A DNA stretch of 64,000 nucleotides from Uranotaenia lowii (lineage: Eukaryota; Arthropoda; Insecta; Diptera; Culicidae). How positions within the stretch are numbered: position 1 is the stretch's first letter; every line of letters starts with the position of its first letter. A model generated the notes under the pieces. That model did no database searches, had not been told where the DNA came from, and saw nothing but the letters and a program-made list of their open reading frames with translations. Below, one piece after another: positions 13,605 to 23,306 of the stretch. The DNA lies in contig NC_073693.1 in assembly GCF_029784155.1 (NCBI RefSeq), positions 284,986,875-285,050,874 on the forward strand, written 5' to 3'. Made by a program: the position numbers and the translations under genes.

Positions 13605-14579
13605 CATCAAGTAGCCATTCACCGCCCAGTCACCATATACCGCCCAAAATCACCCTTTTATGGTGTATTTCTAAAAAAGAGGGATGTTTTTCCCAAAAAT
13701 AAGACTTCTATTCTGTGTTGGCATCATTTTTCGACCATGTCACTGAAAAAAATATCACTTAATTATGCTAGCGCTAGCCAGAAATAAAATATTTGGTTTT
13801 TCGTTTCCGGTCAAATTATTAGCGAACTGAACATTCATGTGCTCTTGATGCAAAAAGGGTTTTTGTTTCCTAAAAAGTACATATTTGATCTAAAATCGAC
13901 TTGAAACGATAGTTTTATTTTCGTAGAATAGATTTGGATTGGAAAATTTTCGATTTTTTCAATAGTTGTTGTTTTTTGGAGCGTTTAGTGTTGGGCGGTA
14001 ATTGGTATGTAAACAAAAGTGTTTGTTCCTAATGACCGGTCACGCACAATTTTGTTTGTTTTTAACGCATATATTGTGTCAAGTGTGTAACTTTTAAGTA
14101 GCATTTAGTTTGATTAAGTTAGAAAATGATGTTTTATCACTGACAGTAAACCGTTAGTTGAGGCTGTTTGCCGGGAATCATAATTTTGTCAGTCAACGCA
14201 CTTCGTTAAATTTCTACAAAACTTACGGGAATAATTTCACAAAATGTATTCTCTCAAAATATGGTTTTGACAGCTCCTTACATGAAAAATACTAAAAAGA
14301 ACCGTTTCCGTGTTGTTACGATAGTTTTTCCTTAATAAAACAGTATCGGTAACGGAAAACGTCGAGTGGGCGGTAATAGGGCCAGTTGAACTCCCCCAAG
14401 TTTTGTTAATTATTTTGAAAAGCGTATATTTTTCGCATTCCACTAATTTTTTTATTGAAAGTAGAGCAGCTCTGAGATGTATTGGAAAAGAAAGCGAATA
14501 AAAATCTGCCATCGTTTTTTTATTACACATGTTTGAAGTTGAAAAACCGCTTAACTGGGCGGTAGATGGTGACTTGATG
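13605..14579. mobile_element. MITE-like element with GGCGGTA motifs
   Basis: The left end CATCAAGTAGCCATTCACCG and the complement of the right end CATCAAGTCACCATCTACCG form an imperfect inverted repeat of about 25 bp. The motif GGGCGGTA (or its complement) recurs at 13622, 13648, 13994, 14368 and 14558. No clear target duplication is visible. A 97-codon minus-strand frame (14237-14530) has no recognisable domain. Confidence 0.65.
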
Positions 14580-15535
14580 GTATATTATTATTTTTTATTA
14601 TACACACCCATATGCTCTTGATTCTAATTTACATGGGTTAAAATCATTTTGCATTGAATTTAGTGGCGATGTTTTTTTTTCGCACACCACTAATGTACTG
14701 CACATACTTACTTCCTTCCTGACATCCTGACATTCTAAAATAAGCATTTCAAAATCTATGCAATATTTACGGGAAAAATTTCACAAAACATTATATTATT
14801 TACCAGATGATTTTTTAGTTTTTCTATGATACAAATGTCAACTTATAAATTATTTTGTATTATTTACCTTTTTCTCATACCAGAATTATGTATTCTCTGT
14901 CGCGACTTTTTAAATATTATAAATATTATTTCTCAAAAAAAAGGCGAAAACTAATAACTCTGCTATAAAAACTCTGCTTCCGGCTGAAAACCCGTGCGAA
15001 AATTATAAAAAAATTCTTTTTTTTTCTGGGGATTTTCAACCAGTAGGCTGATTCATCCCTAATCCTATAAAAAAAAATTCCAAAAAAAAAATTCCAAAAA
15101 AAATTCCAAAAAAGTCTATAAGTGTTTTTTAATTCTTTTTTTTTTTTTGTTTTTGTTAAACTTTCGCACCAGCGCATTTCCAGAAAGTTTCGTAAGATAA
15201 ACATATCCAAATAAATGTTTTAGATAGATAACAGACCTTATCTAACCTAACGATCTAAAGGGTTGACCACGAAAAAATCTGGACACACTTTTGAAACCAG
15301 TTACATTCAGCTGAGGGATTATTTTTCATTTGCCCAAGAACTTAATAGTCTGCATATTCTATTTGGTAAAATTACCAAAATATTTTTTGGAACAGGAACC
15401 TGTGCTAGGCATATGATGACGACATCTATGATGTTTTTGTCTTATTTCTTCGTCGATTTACTGATAAACTGATACTATATTTCTAAAGCTGTATGTTCAA
15501 TTGAATATTGTTTGGAATGTTCTGACCAGTGATGG
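14580..15535. other. no supported feature; A/T homopolymer-rich
   Basis: Contains many runs of A or T, including alternating A-runs and TTCC near 15065-15115. No gene or element boundary is recognisable. Confidence 0.6.
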
Positions 15536-15539
15536 TAAA

Positions 15540-16120
15540 TTTCGCCTGTCACGCTTGACCCGACTAGTTTTGTTTCATCAAACGACTGGCGCTGTTCTCA
15601 ATTGACGGAGCCTCACTACTCGCATGACGGATAAAGCACGACAACAATCAACATTTCTCCATCATCGACTGGCGAAGCTCCTACACATGGTCAAAATTTC
15701 TCCTGAGAGTGACTGGCAAATCTCTTCACACTTCGATCGGCTGCTGACGGCAGGTACAACTAATTGAACGACTTGCTGGCAGAGAGCAACAATAGCAATA
15801 AAAAACTAAAACGAGCTTGCTGGCAGGAGCAACAATAATAATAAATGCTTTGCTTGTTCCTCTTCGGTCGTCTTCGGCTTGCTGGCAGGAGCAACAATAA
15901 TAATAATTGCGTTTCTTTTTCGTCATCGGTCGTTTGAATGCGATTGCTTGACTAGGTTATTATTTTAGCTTCAAATGAATGGGGAATGAATGACTGGCAA
16001 ACGAAGTGACTGGTCGTTAAGGAACAGTCAATTGAGTTTGACGGACCAAGAGGCTTCACAGTCACAGCTTCACGCCTCATGACGATGACTTTTGCCAAGC
16101 CTGGTTCTGACTGAGGTATA
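15540..16120. repeat. GACTGGC / GCTTGCTGGCAGGAGC repeat cluster upstream of kst exon 1
   Basis: GACTGGC or CGACTGGCGA occurs near 15585, 15670, 15710, 15992 and 16008. The unit (G)CTTGCTGGCAGGAGCAACAA with trailing TAATAATAA occurs three times (15772, 15815, 15878). The cluster is more GC-rich than its surroundings and lies about 1 kb upstream of the first kst coding exon. It could be regulatory DNA or a local minisatellite; the sequence does not decide. Confidence 0.5.
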
Positions 16121-16559
16121 TGAAACCTAAAATTTAAAAAAAAAAAAACAGTTTATACGTACAATCGGCTGATGTTGAGAACCAGTGGCGCCAACCAGTG
16201 TGTCGATAGACACTGGCCCGTGCAACAAACCATCCATCGTTGGTCCGATATCGCGCAAGATAAGAAGCAGGCTCGAAATCTGCTGCTCCAAACCGACCAA
16301 CTCGTGGGGACACACTTGTAAAAACGAAGACCAGTTGCAATTGAACCTCCGTTACCTATCGGACGGACAACACCTAGATTCCTCCGACACGGTAGAATAT
16401 CGTCTTTCGTGTTCCGTTCGGAAATCCGGATACACAGACAAATCAGGAGAAAACGCACCGAGGTGTGAATCAAACGCTATTGAAGCGTGAATTGGAAACT
16501 GTGAGGAAAGGTTTCGGAAAAGTGATTGTTGATTGATAAACGCACGCCCTAGTCTATCG

Positions 16560-16859
16560 CCTTACGATTCAAAATTGGCGACCAAGTGTGACGTCATTCA
16601 AAGTGACAAACTCCCGCTACTCTAACACAGATAGTCATCGTCTGTATTTTTAACGTGATTTGGTTCCACTCGTTATTCAGTGTGATTCAGATAAGTGTCT
16701 TAGCAAGTGGGTGTCACATGGGGCTGGTGAAATTTTTGTGAATTTTAATTTGATATCCTCGTTTTCCAATGTGCAATCTTTTGGAATTCATTCGTGAATC
16801 AATCAAATCTAAACTCTGACGTATTGAGTTCGTAATTTTCGGCTAAACCACTCGTCATC
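16560..16859 (+). promoter_or_regulatory. kst: presumptive kst promoter / 5' UTR
   Basis: This less AT-rich stretch ends at the kst start codon. TTCAGT at 16676-16681 matches the arthropod initiator TCAGT, which would place a transcription start near 16679; no convincing TATA box or DPE is seen. The frame of the start codon has an upstream stop (TAA, 16833-16835). The true start site could be further upstream, and 5' non-coding exons cannot be excluded. Confidence 0.35.
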
Positions 16860-16893
16860 ATGTCTAGGTACCAGCAGTATAGCAGACGTTATG
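16860..16893 (+). CDS. kst: karst (beta-heavy spectrin), coding exon 1
   Basis: Beta-heavy spectrin pairs with alpha-spectrin in the sub-membrane cytoskeleton of the apical and junctional cortex of epithelia. This small exon encodes MSRYQQYSRRY plus the first base of a Gly codon. The ATG has A at -3, and an in-frame stop lies 24 bases upstream. The exon ends TATG followed by the donor GTAAGC (16894), phase 1. Joined to the acceptor at 31134 the frame continues GSQYEPGGYSAQ into MTQREG, which is why I accept so short an exon. In Drosophila, as I recall it, the protein starts near the Met at MTQRDG, so this may be an N-terminally extended isoform; use of Met30 (31187) as an alternative start is possible. 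Confidence 0.8.
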
Positions 16894-17984
16894 GTAAGCA
16901 TTTTTATGGCTCTACAAAGCTGATAACAAGCTAGAAAAACAATACCGATTAAAGTGCGCGATGGCCCATCGAAAACGTGACTCGTGTTCGGAAATATTCC
17001 CAATTACGGGATTATTCATGGGGCCAGAAAATTCCAGCAATATCGTGCGATGTCATTGACAATAAAAATCATTATCATCGTGTTATCTGCGAATGAGAAG
17101 GTACTGCTGAAGTCGTCGTCGTATACTGCACACTAGCGAGGCGCTAAAATAACATCTAGCGCAAACAAGTATTTCTTATCTCGTCGGACACAGTTGTGTG
17201 TACTTTAACCCATCTTCTCGTTTTTTTGTATGTCAGTAATTGCAGCCCACCTTCGTTGGAAAGCAAGGACATGCGAAGATTCTTACCTGGTGCCTTAAAT
17301 AGATTCAAGCTAGAATTCAAGGTTTAGAAATAAACAAACCGCGCTTTTAAGTTTTCTGTTGGGAGCTACTTGAAGCTTGTAAATTATTGCGAGATAAAAG
17401 TTATCTTACTGACAGTGTAGTCATACTTTTCTCAAAATTTGAAACTAGACTAATCTACATTTATTTTACGATGGTTAGGACACTCGATAAAATTCTTAGA
17501 GGGTAGATACATAGATATCGAAACGCCTCGCTGCTCAGTCGATCTTATCTTAATCTTGCAGCTGTCCATGTAGAATGTATATCCAAAACTACACTCGTTC
17601 AGTACAACGATCGTTTTCAGTTGCTGAAAATCAATAACCAAGTCCAATACCACAACATTTCCTGGATCTATGAACACTACCAATTCCAAAAACCTGTGAG
17701 GGTACTTCCTTAAGCCTGCATGTTGATCGTTATGTCCGTATTACAAACGTATTTGACAAGCGAGGTCAACTTGCGACACTTGGCGTATTGGCGTTCATCT
17801 ATGCCCATCTCGATTTCGATAGATAGCTTGTCTATTACTAAGGCAACGCCCAACGTGCGAACCATAGAGAGGAGTTCCGATTGTTGTGAAATAGTTCAGT
17901 AGAAAGAAAACGAACCTATCGTTTGATCTCCATCGTCGGGGATTAGATGGGCAGGAATCTCGGAAAGTGGACAAGGTTCAGACA

Positions 17985-18330
17985 AGTTGCCTCGCCTCTC
18001 TGCCCGATCGGACTTAGACTTGCGCGAGGCAAGGATGCAATAGATGTTGTACATTACAATCGCAGGATAAAAGAAGTGGAGTTTTGAGCTTTGAAGCTCC
18101 AAAGTTAAGGCAAAATCTACTCCGTGGTAGACGTTGTGCTTAAAACAGGTCAAAGGCCGTTGGAGGAGAAATCCTTCGTGATCCGGTGAGCGACTCCCGA
18201 TTTCAAAGCGTCTTAATGGGTGAATCTGATCTCGCGTAAGAGGTCAGATCTTGAGCCTTTAAGAGGAGAGGTCGAACATTGTGTCGTAAAAGCAAAGGTC
18301 AGGCCCTGAGTCTCTAAATTGAGAGGTCCA
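17985..18330 (+). repeat. direct repeat, left copy, flanking a LINE fragment
   Basis: Contains CCTCTCTGCCCGATCGGACT, GCAATAGATGTTGTACATT, TCCTTCGTGATCCGGTGAG and GTCGTAAAAGCAAAGGTCAG, all found in the same order at 19110-19490. The end carries GAGGAGAGGTC units also seen at 42650-43160 and 46040-46170. It could be an LTR-like or UTR segment of a retroelement; I see no convincing TG..CA ends or primer-binding site. Confidence 0.65.
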
Positions 18331-18459
18331 ATTCCGTTTATGAGCAGACTAGTCTGGGGTAAATCAAAATTGGGTAGGGTACCTGGGGCCCCAGGTAGAG
18401 TTCAGGGTGCATGGTGTATACCTAGATATTCCTTATGTCGAGCTACGGTACATACACGA

Positions 18460-19075
18460 GCTATGGTACAGCTGGAGATAGTCTAAGACTCTGTCTATCT
18501 CGACTCACTAGAGACCACAGACAATGACACTAGCCGTGAGATCCGGCGGGAAATGATCAGCGGAAGTCGTGCCCACTATGGACTCCACAAGCAACTGCGG
18601 TCGAGAAGACTTATCCCTCGCTCGAAGTGTAACCTGAACATGACGCTAATTAGACCGGTTGTTCTCTACGGGCACGAGACATGGATATTGTTCGAGGAGG
18701 ACCTGCGTACACTGGGAGTATTCGAGCGACGAGTGTTAAGAACCATCTATGGCGGCGTGCAGGAGAACAGAGTGTGAAGGCGAAGGATGAACCACGACCT
18801 CGCGCGACTCTACGGCGAATCCAGTATCCAGAAGATGGGAAGGCTGACCGGATACGCTGGACAGGACATGTTGCGAGAATGCCGGACAACTGTCCTGCAA
18901 AACAAGTATTCGCTACGAATCCGGTAGGAACGAAATGAGCAGGAGCAAAACGAGGGAGGTGGTTAGACGTAGAGATGGTGATCTGGCGTATGTGGGATGC
19001 CCGAGAAGTTGGAGAACGGTTGCCATGGACCGAGTGAATTGGAGGAATATTGTTCATCAAGTTATGTCGTGAGAC
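18460..19075 (+). pseudogene. RTE-like LINE, 3' end fragment of the reverse transcriptase ORF
   Basis: Translated pieces read EIRREMISGSRAHYGLHKQL, LIRPVVLYGHETWILFEEDL and ERRVLRTIYGGVQENRV, the C-terminal region after the RT palm in a family of insect LINEs. A stop follows ENRV and the frame shifts after that (RRRMNHDLARLYGESSIQK in another frame). The same family is present at 56.2-60.5 kb; the two match almost base for base over the LHKQLRSRRL and VLYGHETWIL segments. The 3' end TTGCCATGGACCGAGTGAAT is shared with 60388. The fragment lies between two direct repeats. Confidence 0.85.
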
Positions 19076-19109
19076 GGAGCACGTGGAATTAGATCGGCAG
19101 AAAACACGA

Positions 19110-19490
19110 AAATTGGTCAAGGTTCAAACACGTTGCCACGCCTCTCTGCCCGATTGGACTTGAACTTGGACGAGGCAAGGATGCAATAGATGTTGTACAT
19201 TGTAGGATAGAAGAAGAGGAGTTTAGAGCTTTGGAGCTTCAAAGTTAAAGCGAAATCTGATCCGTGGTGGTTGCTGTGCTTTTTACAGCAGATCCAAGGT
19301 TGGTGAAGGAAAGATGAATTCCTCGCCAGGAATCATCCGAGTAATTCCGTAAAAAAAATCCTTCGTGATCCGGTGAGTGACTCTCGGTTTGAAAGCCTCT
19401 CTATGGTTGAAGCTGATCTCGATTGGTTAGAGTTAGAGGAGAGGTCGGACATTCTGTCGTAAAAGCAAAGGTCAGGCCTTGGTTCTCTTA
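19110..19490 (+). repeat. direct repeat, right copy, flanking a LINE fragment
   Basis: Partner of 17985-18330, about 1.13 kb downstream, with several substitutions and an extra segment around 19290-19350 (GGTTGGTGAAGGAAAGATGA and following). Confidence 0.65.
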
Positions 19491-19779
19491 ATTTGATGTG
19501 AATTTCCTAGTGTGCAACTCCAACTGTGCGACACTGGCAAAGCCCATTTAGCAGTTCTCCAGTGGCTAGACGTTTTTGAACCCAGGAGGAAATTCTAAAC
19601 AGACTCTCTCGCTATGTGCACCTTCAGTTTCGCTGACAGGATCTGTAGAGCCATTCAGTTTTAATACTTCCAGAAGATGCGACTTCAACACATATTCGTG
19701 AGTCAGAGAACATTAGCTATGATCTTCACCGACACAGACATTCCCTCGTTGTTCAGATTCTGAGAGTTTTTTTTTTTTT

Positions 19780-20273
19780 AAATAATCTCATTCAGGGCAT
19801 TGACACTTAGAGTTATCTGGTAACTCAGGATATCCTCCTGCCTTTCAACTTCATCCTCAATCGCTTCGTAGGTCGAGGTAGCTCGAGGAGGGAGTAAATG
19901 GAAGAATTAAAAGGTCGGTAAATCTACCACTCAATTTAATCGACTCCAGAGAACCTTTTAATCAATGAAGGCTTTCTAAATCTGCTGCATAGAACCAAGC
20001 AACTCCTGCCATAGAGACACAACCGAAGAAGCGCGGTTGATGGCGATCGTCTGGAACATTCTGTTGTAGCCTGATAAGGAGCGATTTTAGTTCATCGAAA
20101 TACATTTCGTCGATGTCTCCGTCCTGACGTTTCAAGGATACTTTCAAATCCACGGATAGCGTCATGCGTTTCCTTTTGTCGGAGTTCTCTGCTGGGGAGA
20201 TAGCAGATCGCTTCTTGGCTGCCGAAGACGGACTTGCGAGAAGTGTATTCTCGAAGTCAGAGTCTGTTGAACG
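19780..20273 (-). pseudogene. broken retroelement-like ORF fragment (DUF4780-like?)
   Basis: The minus-strand frame reads DSDFENTLLASPSSAAKKRS, then a basic segment KRKRM, then FDELKSLLIRLQQNV and GVAWFYAADLESLH. The frame is closed by TGA at 19964-19962 where related proteins would have Trp (SLHWLK); reading through gives LKGSLESI before it degenerates. Upstream, TTTTTTTTTTACGTTCAACAG looks like a 3' splice site directly before ACTCTGAC. I recognise the GVAWFYAAD style from insect retroelement-associated proteins (possibly DUF4780), without certainty. Confidence 0.5.
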
Positions 20274-20319
20274 TAAAAAAAAAAGATAAATATAATAACA
20301 GAATATGTTGCTGATATGG

Positions 20320-21123
20320 TAGGGTTGCCATACGTCCCGCAAAAGCGGGACATGCCCGCTTTTTTGTTGATTGTTCCGCTGTCCCACTTTTTCCTTGAAA
20401 TGTCCCGCTTTTTTTCTTGGAAAACTTTACAAAATTAACTGACTTACACTGGAAAAATCAAACTTTAATCTCAATTTGAATTCTAATCTAATTTACAGTC
20501 TAATTTACATAAGACAATATTGAATAACTCTAAAGCTCTCAGTATTACAGTAAGGTTTTGATTTAGTTAAGTGTTCTTGGAGCACGTTTAACCAATGTAT
20601 GAAGAAAATATAGTTTCAGTTGCTTCCAAATAATTATAGATTATATAATTATAGAGATTAATTTTTTCGCTGGAATCTTTGTTAAATTGCCTCATTTTAA
20701 ACACCACCTTTTTAGACTCAATTTTCCAAAGTATATAAAGATGGAGTTATTTTAGTTTTAAAATTTTAAAACAAATGAATTTTTATACAAATTACTAAAA
20801 GATTTTTTACGCGGTTTGAAATCCATCGTTTATATGCACAACTTGATATATTTACTCTCAAATAATGAGTTAATTCGCGAGAACTGTAGAAAATAACGGT
20901 GCATAAGGCAAAAAAAAACCGTGTAAATAAAACAAACAAATGAAAACAAACTGAGCAAAATCAATCTGCGTTTAAAAAAACCTTAGTGTATTTCTCTGAA
21001 CAACTTTGGCTGATGGTAAACGTTTAAGTTTAGCTACACATTTAAGCTTATTTAAAATTGTATTTAAAATCCCGCTTTTTTCGGCTGTGTCCCGCTTTTT
21101 TCTGAAAGTATCTGGCAAGCCTA
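20320..21123. mobile_element. hAT-like non-autonomous element with TCCCGC subterminal repeats
   Basis: Ends are TAGGGTTGCCATACG on the left and, as complement of the right end, TAGGCTTGCCAGATA. Subterminal motifs GTCCCGC(A/T)(A/T) repeat on both sides: four near 20335-20410 and two near 21070-21100. No ORF. An 8-bp target duplication is not visible, so a hAT assignment rests on end sequence only. Confidence 0.65.
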
Positions 21124-21254
21124 CTTTAAGGTGTATGAGTCTAGAAAGTGGTTGCTTTACAAATATTTAGCTTTACAAATCCTAACATGCAATTTGCTTT
21201 ATTGATAATAGTATTCTGATGTTCTACAAACGTGAGTCTGGAATCCTGTATAGC

Positions 21255-22260
21255 ACCAATTTTTTTACAATTTTTCATTTTTTTACTGGTTTACTGCCTA
21301 ACTTTGTTTCAATGATTGGGTGAATTTGTTTCCTACTAAATGATATGTAGTTGCATTTTTTTACGTTCAATTGGAGTATATTTTTGTTGCACCATTTAAA
21401 AATATGTACATTGATTTCATTTTGAAATGTTTTAACATCTTCGGTTGTTTCGATTTTCAAAAATAGTTTAATATCATCAGCATACATAAGGCATTCAACC
21501 CGTTTCAGAATAATGGAAGTGTCATTTACGAACAGTATGCATAGAAGAGGTCCTAAATGAGACCCCTGAGGCATACAAGGGGTAACAACTATGGATTTTG
21601 ATAACTCGTTTTGGATGCGAACGATTTGTGTTCAATCGGTTAACCCTTCGTTTCATAAAGTAACAAATTTGCAACAATTAATGTATGGAAGAAGTCAAAA
21701 ATCGTATTTAATTTTAATTTTTTTTCTTGATGAACTCATCATTTCCAACTGTTAAAAATGATTTTGAAGGTAAAATAAAAAATCATGAAAGGAAGGGTAT
21801 GATAGTAACCAGGAAGGAAGATTTGGATGACAGCCATTTTTTTTATTTGAAGATTAAAAGTGTTATGTCGATGCGATCAATGACTTTAATGAAGTCGGTA
21901 TAAATAGCCTCAACATGAAGCCTTGGCTCATGGAATTGATAACGTATGTAACGAATTCGAGAAGATTTTATACTTTAGAGCATCCTTTGAAGAAACCATG
22001 TTGTTTGCTCGTTATAATAATTTTAACTGGTTGATTTTTTTCATTTATAACCGATTCAAATAGTTTGGGAATGTCAGATAGATGAAAATTGGAATCAGAT
22101 TTTTTCCAGAACTTGGGTACTTTTTTGTGATTTATCGACATGTTAAAAATAATTAGATGAGGATCAATCAGTTCAATTGCTAAGTTTTGGAGGAAACAAG
22201 GCGAGAGTCCATCAGGCCCTGCTTCTTTAGAAGCATCAAGTTTTCTATGTCCTTCGTAAA
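21255..22260 (-). pseudogene. Jockey-clade LINE reverse transcriptase relic
   Basis: Minus-strand frames give, in RT order, LDASKEAGPDGLSPCFLQNL, LSDIPKLFESVINEKNQ, IITSKQHGFFKGCSKV, MPQGSHLGPLLCILFVND and LMYADDIKLF. These are RT landmarks (GPDG, SKQHGF, PQGSxLGP, YADD) typical of Jockey-clade elements in flies and mosquitoes. Stops and shifts separate the blocks (for example after GCSKV) and the region between the thumb-proximal pieces is shortened. The longest open piece is 99 codons (21275-21574). Both ends of the element are missing. Confidence 0.88.
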
Positions 22261-22316
22261 CATTAATATAATTAATTTCATTGACTTGAATGGTACACTA
22301 AGTCTGAAATATATGA

Positions 22317-22577
22317 AATGAGGCCCTTGGAGCCAAAGGGGTATAAGTGCATGAAAGCTTATTTCGAGAAAACACAGAAGTTGTTGTGTTTGGCGATTTT
22401 CCATATAATTTCGATAATTTGTATTTTGCTTTGGAACGTAAAAGTATGTTAATGAAATTATAAAAACCTGAAAAAAATCATCAAAAATAGTTTTAAATAC
22501 GAAGAATCGTTTGGCATCTTTAACTCAAAATCGACCATTTTGTCACTTATACCCCTTTGGCTCAGAAGGCCTCAAAT
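22317..22577. mobile_element. short inverted-repeat MITE (GAGCCAAAGGGGTATAAGTG)
   Basis: The left end TGAGGCCCTTGGAGCCAAAG followed by GGGTATAAGTG is mirrored by CACTTATACCCCTTTGGCTC then AGAAGGCCTCA on the right, about 30 bp with few mismatches. Length 261 bp, no ORF. It sits just beside the Jockey relic. GGGTATA also recurs near 22690 and 22975. Confidence 0.75.
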
Positions 22578-22579
22578 AT

Positions 22580-23280
22580 GATCTATCACGAATATTCTCA
22601 GTGAAAGTAGTGTACACTTATTGAAAAACCCGATTTAATACACTTGACAGTGGATTGTAGCCTTTCTTACAGCCTGTAAATTATATTTGGGTATATATGG
22701 CACAAAATGAATTATGAATTATGATTAATGAATTTCATACGCAGTAAATCCAAAAACAATGTAGGAAATAAAGATTCAAAGTTTTTAATAGGATAAAAGT
22801 ATTTTTAATATTATCATAATTTTCATATCAATAACATTATTTGCAACTAATTGGAGATTATTGAATTTCTAGATTCTGGAATATCTTGTATGATTCCGTT
22901 TCTATGACATTATAATCTGCTCAATTTACTCCTTTTGGAGTTACAGCATATGGTAACTTCAAAATGTAAGGGGTATAAAAATTAAGAATACTATTTCAAA
23001 AAAGATGCCTGACCATGTATTTTAAATAATTCAACCTCTCAAGTAATGGAAACAAATGCATAGATAAAATTATTGGATAAAATTTCAATTGCTAGAGAAA
23101 AATACGATACCGAAACGTATCAGGTATCAGAATGGGGGTAGGCTTAATAGCGGCACGTTATCCAAACATACGGGAAAATTGTGCCTAGCCTTTTTTTATC
23201 CAAGATTTCATCATTTACCTGAGAAACCTGAAAAACCTGTAAAAGGAAGAAATAAATTCAATCTATTTAAGATGGCATAA
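22580..23280. other. no supported feature
   Basis: AT-rich sequence between a MITE and the 3' end of the LINE on the minus strand. No recognisable motif. Confidence 0.55.
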
Positions 23281-23306
23281 AGCCTTTCCACAAGGGATTA
23301 TTAGCA

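Noticed and set aside
16127..16490. Four overlapping ORFs of 62-106 codons on both strands upstream of kst exon 1
   Set aside because: Mutually overlapping in opposite frames, no recognisable domain, and better explained as GC-richer upstream or untranslated DNA.
18650..19120. 156-codon minus-strand ORF, and a similar 152-codon one at 59792-60250
   Set aside because: Both are antisense shadows of the LINE C-terminal coding region on the plus strand.
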